From Amanita rubescens (taxonomy: Eukaryota > Basidiomycota > Agaricomycetes > Agaricales > Amanitaceae): DNA of 42,273 bases. Below the pieces are notes generated by a model. It did no database searches. It saw only the letters and a list, made by a program, of their open reading frames with translations, and had not been told where the DNA came from. The translations under genes and the position numbers were made by a program. Location: NCBI GenBank assembly GCA_015039365.1, contig WION01000457.1:1-42273 (forward strand), in the 5' to 3' direction. This document shows, piece by piece, positions 11,093 through 20,122 of the stretch (position 1 is its first letter; every line of letters begins with the position of its first letter).

Positions 11093-12189
11093 TGTGAGAG
11101 GACGAGTTTGCGAGAGGCAGAGGAGCGCGAGGCGGTGCTGTTGCTGCTGACGTGTGTTTCTCTCACGCATGAATCCGGCACTTTCTCTGAGGTCCGGATT
11201 TACTCTCCGATTTGTGGACGCGACCGACGCAGGTTCCATTCCATACCAGTCGACGGCACCCGAACATCAATAAGAAAGACAACGGAGCGTTAAAGTAGCT
11301 CTTTTACAGATCCCAGATGTGTCTTTCGTGTCATGAACACCGCTCTGCCGTGCCACGTGGTCAATCACCTCCTTCGCTCTATTGCTCCTTAGGCCAATCC
11401 GCTTCGCAATCATGTCTAGTCTACTAGTAACGACCATCTCCCCTCACCAACCTCTCTAAGCTCACCCTACTGGCTCTGGTGATCACGACGATGTCTACTT
11501 GTTCGCAACCACTGCTATTCCCCGCCATCATCCCTTCCGCATTAGGTTCCTAGCAACCGTTTATCAAGGAATTTGTGTTCGACCACGACGGTGACATGGA
11601 GAGGGTAAAGACGTTCAGACATGCGCCAGCATTCGAGGTACGTTGGACTTTTTTCCCTTCATCTATTCGCGTGGTGTTGATGACGTGGCTTGAAGAACGA
11701 TGGGCATGATCAGCTCTCTACTTGGTCCTGTGCGCCAAACGGATCAAGCGATAAAGCCCGTACACAGCTCGAGCTGCCGGATGTGGCACATCGTAACAAG
11801 CCTCTTTTGCGTATCCACCTCTTTGGCCCCCAATCCCCTCACATCTTCGACGACCAACCTCGATTGAAACGTTTATGGCGAACGTAGGATGAAAAGGGAA
11901 CCCAGCTACAACATAGCCGCGACATGTGCCAAAACCTCTCATCTGTCAGACTCTACTGAACGGCATGGGGATGTCGCATGTTTTATAGCTTTTTGGTAGA
12001 CCGAATGATACGAAGTTGTAGTTGATACGTGCGTCCACGTCGGCCCGGGATGCCGATCCGACGTTCCTCGCCTCACAACAAGATCTCGTCGCAATCGACA
12101 TGCATGTATGCACCTCTTGGCCCGTGATCATGCATACAATGCGCATATACACGTGCGCTCCTCCCATCCTGACTCTGAGCACAGATGAA
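11093..12189. other. Region between the divergent NLR genes, left part
   Basis: No complete gene is seen. A short plus-strand coding-like stretch near 11560-11636 (KEFVFDHDGDMERVKTFRHA) ends at a GTACGT donor and may be a relic exon of an unknown gene. The promoter of the NACHT-ankyrin gene would lie at its left end. Confidence 0.3.
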
Positions 12190-12440
12190 TCCCCCACACG
12201 TAACGTTTGCCGCTTCAATCCAACTCAAATCCAACAGTGAACCTCGCCCCATGCTAAGGCGAAATCCTAATCCGAACAATGCCACCAACACAAGCCCCCG
12301 CTCCCCACAGTCCTCAACTTCTCACCCAGCTAGCAAACATGATCCCTATCGTTCTTCCCAACACAGCAATACCTCCCATCCCATCCTTACCCGGCAACTG
12401 GACAAAGATTCCGAGGACGCGCACCATTGAAAGTTCATGT
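12190..12440 (+). pseudogene. Second fragment of the FHA-RING leader region
   Basis: The stretch shares blocks with 3840-4050: the SIQLK-coding bases near 12212-12230 (3850 region), a gap, then the Pro/Ser-rich run containing CCACCAACACAAGC and CTCCCCACAGTCCTCAACTT (12278-12320 compared with about 3998-4043). It ends with the 30-bp exact repeat (12401-12430). It is too short to be functional and is best read as a duplicated remnant of the FHA-RING pseudogene's 5' region. Confidence 0.6.
12401..12430 (+). repeat. 30-bp exact repeat, copy 2
   Basis: Identical to 3541-3570. See that entry for the changed order. Confidence 0.8.
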
Positions 12441-13065
12441 TATCTACCTTTCCGATTCAAGCCACTTAACGGCGTTAAAATAGCAGTCCTTGTTCAAAAG
12501 CCTCATTCAACCGCTAGCAATTGGCATGAACAGCGCGATCACCCCCCTTCGCACGCTGCAAGAAACACTGACGGTCTTCAAAAGGACCCGCATATAGCCT
12601 CTTTTCTCGTGAATTCGCAAAGAGGGTTTACATTTACGGCCTGTCACTTCTCATCGGAAGACAACGGGCCGGATTCTACCGAGTTCGGAAGTTATGTTTT
12701 CTGACGCGCTGGGTTTATGCGTGAGCAGATGAGGGAGCTGAAATGGTTCTTGGGCATCAGGTTTCCCGGTACGTTTACTCTTTACCGGCTTTCTTCCTTT
12801 GCTCAGCGTGCTGATAGACTTGACGACACCCCGTCTGTTCATCTCTTATCATTGGCTAACGATATTAAATAGTGGGCTCCCAGGTCAACGTCCAATGCAG
12901 ACAACGATGTATGTATGCGTACGCATGTGGCACTCTCCACATGTCCTCACTTACGCAACTTTTGCAGGACAGCAATGGCGCGGAGTTAAACGCTTCTTGA
13001 AGTTGTGGGTTTCGGTGGTGCAGTGACGATCGTTAGGTGTTAAGCGTTAATGCATATATATTATA
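12441..13065. other. Decayed region, one intron-like stretch
   Basis: No gene is recognised. Bases 12909-12967 look like a 59-nt intron (donor GTATGT, acceptor TTGCAG) between short coding-like flanks, so a relic exon pair of an unknown gene is possible. Confidence 0.25.
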
Positions 13066-13455
13066 TTATTCTTCGTATACAAGAAAATCATGGAGTAGAG
13101 CGATACTCCACGCGCGTTTGGAGATGGTAAAGCCTAGTTTGACTTCGAAAGGGTGGAGTGAGAAGGTGGCCCGTATCTGCGCCGTGTGAGATGATGCCTC
13201 TGGGGTACTCCCAGTAAAGTCCCGTAGTATGGGAACATTTGATTGTTGTTTCGAGAGAATGAATGGATCGGCTGGAGCATCTTGTTGAAGTCTTTGATCC
13301 CGCTCTGTGCGTACTTGCGACCTATGGCAACAACATGCAAGGATGTCAATAAGCGATGATAAATGTAAGCGGGTAGCAGAGCGCACCTTTTGCTCAGAGT
13401 AGTGTGAAGAAAGTCGCGGTTGAAGATTGTCGTTCCCTCCACGACGGCTACCAAT
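13066..13455 (-). pseudogene. Acylpyruvase (FAH-domain) gene fragment B
   Basis: On the minus strand the first-exon analogue (NRDFLHTTLSKR) is followed by an intron-like stretch and then VVAIGRKYAQSGIKDFNK, matching IVAIGRNYADHIKELNN of the intact gene. APADPFILSKQQ follows in a second frame, a RGIIAHH-equivalent in a third, and VKLGFTISKR in the last. Frame changes, and the absence of everything after about residue 90, show that it is a pseudogene. Like fragment A it has Lys instead of the second metal-ligand Glu. It has the same orientation as the intact gene, 5 kb away. Confidence 0.75.
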
Positions 13456-14040
13456 GAACTGCCCAGTTTTGCACCTCAGTTCCTTTGATTATTGCAGCGC
13501 CGTACCCGAGTGGTACATGCAAACAATGCACAGCTACAAAGAGCGACGGTTGTGGAAGCCTGGAAGGAGAGACTCGCTCCCACACTACCTCAGTGACTAC
13601 TCGTGAGTCGTACTCTTCAAGTTAGATCATTCGGACTCCTTCAACACGTTGTTACTCACGTTCGTCGCTGCCCTTGGCGGCTCCACAGCTTCCGACAGTT
13701 GCGCCTTCGACCACAGCCTGGCACCTGCCCACAGCATGAGTCTTCTCTATGTCCATAACCGGAATCCCATCCTCATCCTCCTGTAAGTCGCATCATGCTT
13801 GTTTTCGCGCTTGAAGCAGCCGACTCCCGCTCGTAGCTGAGGCAACCCCGATGGTCACTGATGCTCAAGTTTTCCACGGTCTTCACTGTGACACTGGGCG
13901 TCACATCCATCCTTTGACTCCTTGCCCTCAACAACGACATACCAACCAATCACTTTTTTATAAGGTAACCTTCAATTGCTCTACAATACATATATGTTAA
14001 CTACTCCATTCCCACTCCCATCCCTTGTGCTGCAGCTAGC
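13456..14040. other. Upstream region of the NB-ARC-TPR gene
   Basis: No gene is recognised. A GTAAGT donor with a CGTAG acceptor near 13782-13838 is intron-like but its flanks cannot be assigned. The 3' end should hold the NB-ARC promoter; an ATATATGTTAAC stretch lies near 13988-14001, about 45 nt before the ATG. Confidence 0.3.
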
Positions 14041-15640
14041 ATGTCAGATCTGCCTCAGGCTGTGAACCCTGGGTTTTTCTATGGAGCCCACAACATCTAT
14101 ATGCCAGGAGCCCAATTGACAGAGGTTATTGAGTTCAACAAATATTATTTGCTTCCAGCTGGCAGTAATCATGATGTGCAGATAACCATTCATAATAACA
14201 TTGACAACCATCCAACACCTTCTGTGACTCTACTACCACCTTTACCACCTCTGAAACATTCCAGTAATTTCTTTGTGGGTAGAGTTAAGTACTTACAAAG
14301 GTTGAAAGACTATTTTGGCCCCCATGTTGAAGGCCAGAGAAAGTCATTCCTCTTGTATGGCCTGGGAGGCATTGGCAAAACTCAGATTTGCCTCAAATTC
14401 CTTGAACAAAATCCTAGTTTGTAAGTACATCCTGAGGTTTATAATATTCAAGATAGGTAACAATTTCCAGATTTTCTGACATCCATTGGCTTGATGCCAC
14501 TTCAGAGGATACTATTGCACTTGGATTAATCCAGATGGCCAAGGCAAAAAATGCACCACAGGAAGTGGGACAATCACCTGGACTTGTTCTCCAATGGCTT
14601 TCTCAAAGATCCAAGTGGCTTATCATATTTGACAATGCAGATGGTCATTATAAAGTGGTTGAAAAGTTTGTCCCTCCAGGAAATCAAGGAAATATCTTGA
14701 TCACAAGCAGGAATGGGGAACTGAAGAGATTAGCATTGGACTCAGAGAATGTGGCTGATATGCCAGAGGATGAGGCAGTTTCCATGCTTTTGAAGTCAGC
14801 CATGCTTGATGGCACATCTGAGGATATTAAAAATGCAGCAAGGAAGGTTGTGTCAGAATTAGGTGGAATACCACTTGCCCTTGACCAAGCAGGTGCATAC
14901 ATGCAAAAGTGTGGATGTGGCATTGATGGCTACCTTGATCTATACAGAAAAAAAAAGCACAAGCTAATGTCAAGAAAAGAATTTCAAGGTGCCTCTGGTT
15001 ATGGGAGATCAACATATGGGACATGGGACATTTCATTGCAACAAATTAAGGCAATGGCAATAAAAGACTATGGGGAAGAAGCTGAGGCAGCACAAAATGC
15101 AATTAGGTTGTTGAAGATTTTTGCATTTCTTAATCATGAAAACATACCAGAAGAAGTATTTCAGAATGCTGCAGAGAACTACATGAATAGCTAGTGTTTA
15201 CAGGTCAGGTTATGATGACCGAAAAATAACTGCAACCGGACCAAACTGGTACCGGTTATGACCGGACCATCGGTCACGGTTTTACTGGACAACAGTTGGT
15301 CACGGTTACGGTCATGGCCAATGGCCCAATTTGCGTGACCGATGCATGACCGGTCATAACCGGTCATGACCGACAAATGGGCCCTTCACAGCAAACTACT
15401 GTCTACTATATAATACATTGTCAATTACTGATACACCCTACATCTTGTTGTAGTATTGAAACTGAAAATGAAGGTCAAACATCGAAATCTGATTGAGAAA
15501 AGGATGAAAAACTCACCTCTGAGGAATCTGATTATTCATATGATCCTGGTGACCTTCTAGACATTGATAGCAGTGAGAGTGATGACTACAACAATGAGAA
15601 TGGACATTCTACAGCTTCTGAGACAGCTGTAAGACCTGGA

Positions 15641-16435
15641 TAAGGTGCCAAACCCTTATCTCCTCAAGTGAACACTTCAAATGCTTCTAGAAAATCCATT
15701 TCGCATCCTATGGCCAATCTGACTTTACCAACGGATTCTACGACCAAGAATACACCTAGTAATACACCTGAAACATCCAGAACCTCAACCAGATACCCCA
15801 TCTGCTTCAAAACCCTTATCTCCTCAAGTGAGCGCTTCAAATGCTTCTAGCAAATCCGTTTCGCATCCTACAGCCAATCCGACGTTACCAACAGATTCTA
15901 CGACCAAGAATACCCCTAGTAACACACCTGAAGCATCCAGATCCTCAACCAGAGACCCCATCTGCTTCAACACCCTTATCTCCTCAAGTGAGCGCTTCAA
16001 ATGCTTCTAGCAAATTCGTTTTGCATCCTACAGCCAATCCGACGTTACCAACGGATTCTACGACCAAGAATACCGCTAGTAACGCACCTGAAGCATCCAG
16101 ATCCTCAACCAGAGACCCCATCTGCTTCAACAGCCTTATCTCCTCAAGTGAATGCTTCAAAATGCTTCTAGCAAATCCGTTTCACATCCTACGGCCAATC
16201 TGACGTTACCAACGGATTCTACGACCAAGAATACCCCTAGCAACATACCTAAAGCATCCCAATCCTCAGAAAGAGATCTGATCTCCTCCAAACCCTTATC
16301 TCCTCATGTGGGTGCTTCAAAACGCTTCTAGCAAATTCGTTTCACATCCTACGGCCAATCTGACGTTATCAATGGATTCTATGACCAAGAAAACCCCCAG
16401 TAACATACCTGAAGCATCCACAGAGAACGGAGAAA
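15641..16435 (+). repeat. 160-bp tandem repeat, about five copies, inside the element
   Basis: The marker TCCTCAAGTG recurs at 15661, 15821, 15981 and 16141, and as TCCTCATGTG at 16301, a strict 160-bp period. Each unit can encode a Ser/Thr/Pro-rich segment (for example NPTLPTDSTTKNTPSNTPEA), but 160 is not a multiple of three, so the frame changes at every unit and a continuous protein is not possible. Confidence 0.95.
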
Positions 16436-16551
16436 GGACTTGAGCAACGAAAAAGAGCAGGATGAGATAACAACTGTGATGATGTCACATGTGTCACTGC
16501 TGACAAGCGATTTTGCAGTTCTAACCGGTCATGACCGGTCATGAGAGGCTG

Positions 16552-16587
16552 ACCGGACCAGTTGTAACCGGTTACAACTGGTCCGGT
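16552..16587. repeat. 36-bp perfect palindrome in the right arm of the element
   Basis: The 36 bases centred on the CCGG at 16568-16571 equal their own reverse complement. A second perfect 16-bp palindrome, ACCGGTCATGACCGGT, lies at 16524-16539. They probably serve as subterminal protein-binding sites. Confidence 0.9.
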
Positions 16588-18198
16588 TACAGTCACTAGA
16601 TTTGGGGAGTTGTTCATGACCGGTTACGGTCACGGTTTTCCCAAATTTGGGCAAAAAACCGGACCGGACCGGAATAGCAGTATCAATAAGGGAAATTCTG
16701 ATTTTCCACTAACACTATTGGATCATCAGACCTTGTTTTTAGGAGAAGATGGAGAATGGGACAGAATGCAATTTTTGGATGGAATAAAAGTGTTGCTTTC
16801 ATTTTCTTTGATCAGCATTCTTAATCATTTCTATTCAATGCACCTATTAGTCAATGCCTGGAGCAGGAGTTGCATACCAGGAACAGAGATTAGTGATCAC
16901 TATCACAGGGCACTGAGCATTGTTATGTTGTGCAGTAGTTCCTGACTGGGATATTGATAATTATGCATTTTGTAGACTACTTGCACCACATGTCAGGTCA
17001 AACCTTTTGCATGGGCAAGAATTGGGACTGAAAAATAAGTACTATGATTATGAATATCACAGGTTTTCAATGGTATTTGATCGTGTTGGCAGCTGGGGTG
17101 AAAAAGAGAAGATTTGGGATGCAGCAGTTGATCAGAGCAACTGCAATGCTTGGATCAGACAACCTATCTGCTCTCGGTGCCATGCACAATTTGGCAGTAA
17201 CCTACAAGTATCAGGGAAGGTGGGATGAAGCAGAGAAGCTACTGGTGCAAGTAGTGAATGAAATAAAAGTAAAGCTTGGATCAGAGCACCCAGATACTCT
17301 CGCATGCACAAACCAATTAGGATCAATATATATGCAACAGGGAAGGTTGGATGAGGCAGAGAAGCTGCAAATAGAAGTGATGAATACACGAAAAGTAAAT
17401 CTTGGATCAGACCATCCATCCACCCTCATCACTATGCATGAATTGGCAGTAACATACAAGAAACAGGGAAGGTTGGATGAAGCAGAGAAACTAGAGGTAG
17501 AAGTGATGAATGCACAGAAAGTAAAGCTTGGATCAGACCACCCATTCACTCTTGCCACCATGCACAATTTGGCATCAACATACAAGGGTCAGGGAAGGTG
17601 GGATGAGGCAGAGAAGCTGCTGGTGCAAGTTGTGAATGCAACAAAAGTAAAGTTTGGATCAGAGCACCCATATACTCTCACATCCACAAACCAATTGGGA
17701 TCAACATATCGGCAACAAGGAAGGTTGAATGAGGCAGAGAAGCTGCAGATAGAATTGATGAATGCACATAAAGTAAAGCTTGGATCAGACCACCCATCCA
17801 CTCTTGCTGCCATGCACCATTTGGCATTAACATATGGGCATCAGGGAAGGTTAAATGAGGCAGCAAAGCTGCTGGTAGAAGTGATGGATACAGGGAAAGC
17901 AAAGCTTGGATCAGACCATCCTGACACCCTTATGACCATGGCCAACTTGGCCTTGATATATAAAAGTCAAAAAAGGTTGGGTGAATCTGTGTCTCTATTA
18001 GCTCATGCAGTTCAGAGCATGCAGCAAGTTATGGGATATCAACATCCCACTACACTTAAGTTCAAGCATCACCTGGACATCATTCTCAATGAAAAACAGG
18101 CATATGAACAGCAGGCCACCAAAACTGATAGGCCAAGCACCAGCTCCATTAGGCAATTTATGAGCAAGTTTTTGAAGAAAGTTAGGAAGAATTTGTGA

Positions 18199-18575
18199 AA
18201 CAGTCAAGGTTTGGATACAAATTTGATCTGGATATTACATATGTAACCATTTCAATATCAGTGACTTACAGACTATTTGTATACATATGTTCCTGTTTTT
18301 ATGTATCACTGTTCCACAATTTGTGTACATGAGACAACATTATGAGCTATTCCTAGAGCATGTCATGTTGTCAGGAAACGGTTATACTTTGTTGCCCTGA
18401 AAGCTGTGGAAGTAGTACATATGTATACTATATGGTAGTGACAGTATATTACCAAACAAAATGGGGCTGGAGTACCAGATGAATGTAACAGCTAATGGAA
18501 AGAAGGGACATTGCCAGGAAATATACTTGGATTGGAAAGTAAGGACCAGCTTTGTATATACATTTGTGACGTGGG
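18199..18575. other. 3' region between NB-ARC-TPR and acylpyruvase genes
   Basis: The two genes converge here. AT-rich sequence with nothing recognisable beyond likely 3' untranslated regions. Confidence 0.4.
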
Positions 18576-19445
18576 TCAAGGTTTAAAGAGGTACCCTCCT
18601 TCCCTCTGTACTGCATCAAACTTTAGCTCGGCGAGAGTTTTGCCCGACATCATGTCCTCGAGTGTGCATGAGACATGGTCACCTGGGTTCACAGGCCCCA
18701 CACCTGAGGGCGTCCCCGTCAAGATCAAATCACCTTCCTGTGTCAAGGTATTCTCTACTTTAGCGCGAGGAACCGGGAGAGAGGGGGAGCGTACCTCTAG
18801 CGTCATAATCGACGAAACGTGCTCTATCAGTCTCGGAATACCAAAAATCATATCTTTTGTTTTTCCATCCTGCTTGATTTCGTTGTTCACTGCGAGGGTG
18901 AGTCTTAGCTCGGTTGGATCCTTGATGTCTGAGCTTGCGAGGAAGGTGGTACTGATGGGAGTGAACCCGTCAAAACCTTTCGCGGTTGACCATGGTAAGC
19001 CGAGTGATTTCACTTTGGATTGGAGGTTGCGGGCGGTCATGTCGACTGCGAGGGTATATCCGGCTATGTAGGAGTGGGCATTGGAGGGGTGGATGTCTCG
19101 CCCACGTTTGGATATGATGAGGCCGAGTTCGACTGCGGGCGTGTGACGTGAGGGAGGGTATAGGAACGGAATGAGGAGATTGAACGTACCTTCATGATGT
19201 GCAATGATGCCTCTGGGTATCTCTAGAGTGCCGCCAGAGGGGAGGTAGCTCGTTGTTGGTTTGAGGAAGAAGAATGGTTCGGTGGGTGCGGTGTTGTTGA
19301 GCTCTTTGATGTGGTCGGCGTAATTGCGGCCTATTGCAACGATCTGCACGCATCAGTTACTTGAGCGGTGATGAGCGTGGGCTTGGTGGGGCAAGCGTAC
19401 CTTTTTGCCTGTGCGAAGAAAGTTGCGTACGGAGGAAGACGCCAT
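18576..19445 (-). CDS. FAHD1-like acylpyruvase / oxaloacetate decarboxylase (FAH domain)
   Basis: Three exons: 19445-19401, 19343-19190 and 19132-18576, giving 251 aa. The start at 19445 (MASSSVRNFLRTGKK) joins by a 57-nt intron to IVAIGRNYADHIKE. The second 57-nt intron (19189-19133) is open in frame, so a naive translation wrongly keeps 19 extra residues. Family landmarks are present: the His26/Glu29 pair in NYADHIKE, metal ligands E66, E68 and D97 (HHEVELGL and LAVDMTARN), and the glycine loop GTPSGVGP near the C-terminus. FAHD1 enzymes cleave acylpyruvates and decarboxylate oxaloacetate, often in mitochondria; the Arg-containing, acid-free first exon could serve as a short targeting sequence (inference). 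It is divergent from ILV2 across about 680 bp. Two broken relatives lie at 3218-3312 and 13066-13455. Confidence 0.9.
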
Positions 19446-20122
19446 TGCCCTGGGAACTTGGTTGCCGGCCGTCCGGCTTCGGCCGCGTCGCAAGAACGGC
19501 CAAGCGCTTCTGAAGTTCTAATTTCATTGTCAGACAGTTGATAACGGAATTCTAGGCGAGTCTATTCTAAACACTTAGAGAACTTCGGGCCGTGTGCGAT
19601 GGGCCGCTGTAATGTAGAGAAATGTTTCAAAGCTCAAGTTTCTCATGTAGAGAGCTGTCCGTTTCATTTGCGCGGGGATCCACAAGACGTGTTCCGTAGG
19701 CAGACTCTTGGCATGTCGTGATGTTTTCTTGGCTTGGCTTGGCTGTATGCACGCTACGTACATATAAAGAGGTCGGCTGAGTTCGGAGTTTTCTGAAGCA
19801 TGTCTACAAGTCCCAGGTAAGAACGGAATAGCACGCGCAGCCGGAATGTAGTTTTCTAATATGTTCGCAGCCCATCGGACACGGCGCACCTCTCTCCAAG
19901 CTGGGTAGTTGGGATCTTCGTAGTACTAGGTGAGTAATCCAGACAAGAAAATGAGTGGTATACTGATGGGAAAGAGACTAGCATTAGTGGGAGTTGCTAT
20001 AATAGCGACTGTTGTGTACGAAAAGAGATCTAGACGGAGAGTCATTTGACCGTGGAGTCGGATCGGAGTGTCGGCCGAATCAAAAATCATTTAAACCTCG
20101 AGTCATTTTCTCATCCGCCAAA
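19446..20122. promoter_or_regulatory. Divergent intergenic region between acylpyruvase and ILV2
   Basis: This 677-bp stretch separates the two outward-reading genes and should hold both promoters. I see a TATA-like ACATATAAAG near 19757-19766, but its distance from either ATG does not fit a simple core promoter. No gene is recognised. Confidence 0.35.

Larger units (their letters stand above)
15192..16671. mobile_element. Non-autonomous hAT-like DNA element (1480 bp)
   Basis: The element interrupts the NB-ARC coding frame. The bases GAATAGC occur on both sides (15185-15191 and 16672-16678), and the host frame is continuous if one copy and the insert are removed, so this is a 7-8 bp target duplication. 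The left end begins TAGTGTTTACAGG, as in hAT elements. Both arms (about 15192-15380 and 16515-16671) are packed with ACCGG/GACCGGTCATGACCGG motifs in both orientations, like the subterminal transposase-binding repeats of hAT elements such as maize Ac. The right end does not show the matching CACTA, so the inverted repeat is imperfect. There is no transposase; the interior holds an acidic Ser/Asp-rich stretch with stops (SEESDYSYDPGDLL region, 15500-15640) and a 160-bp repeat array. Confidence 0.7.
14041..18198 (+). pseudogene. NB-ARC-TPR NLR-type protein, interrupted by a transposon and frameshifts
   Basis: Exon 1 (14041-14420) carries an N-terminal segment and the P-loop GLGGIGKT (residues 107-114). 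A 51-nt intron (donor GTAAGT, acceptor TTCCAG) joins it to exon 2, with Walker B WLIIFDNAD, sensor ILITSRN and GLPL-like GGIPLALDQAGAYM. The frame then runs into the 1.48-kb element at 15192. It resumes at 16679 with LLDHQTLFLGEDGEWD and the helical domain, shifts by 1 nt near 16923 (before CCAVVPDWDIDNYAF) and again near 17118, then runs open through about seven 42-residue kinesin-light-chain-type TPRs (17170-18060; WDEAEKL and LGSDHP motifs) to a stop at 18198. NB-ARC-TPR proteins are a common fungal NLR class thought to sense non-self. With three separate lesions the gene cannot make a full product. It is AT-rich like the NACHT-ankyrin gene, to which it lies head to head. Confidence 0.9.

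Noticed and set aside
6958..16435. Tandem arrays as possible CRISPR
   Set aside because: Units are 225 and 160 bp, contiguous and without unique spacers; one is coding ankyrin DNA, the other a minisatellite in a eukaryotic element.
16900..17140. Frame changes in the NB-ARC-TPR gene read as introns
   Set aside because: The protein-level alignment is continuous across each point with a one-base offset; no room for an intron and no splice sites there.
19133..19189. In-frame 19-residue insertion in the acylpyruvase
   Set aside because: It sits between two adjacent metal-ligand residues and has perfect donor and acceptor sites; it is a 57-nt intron, not protein.
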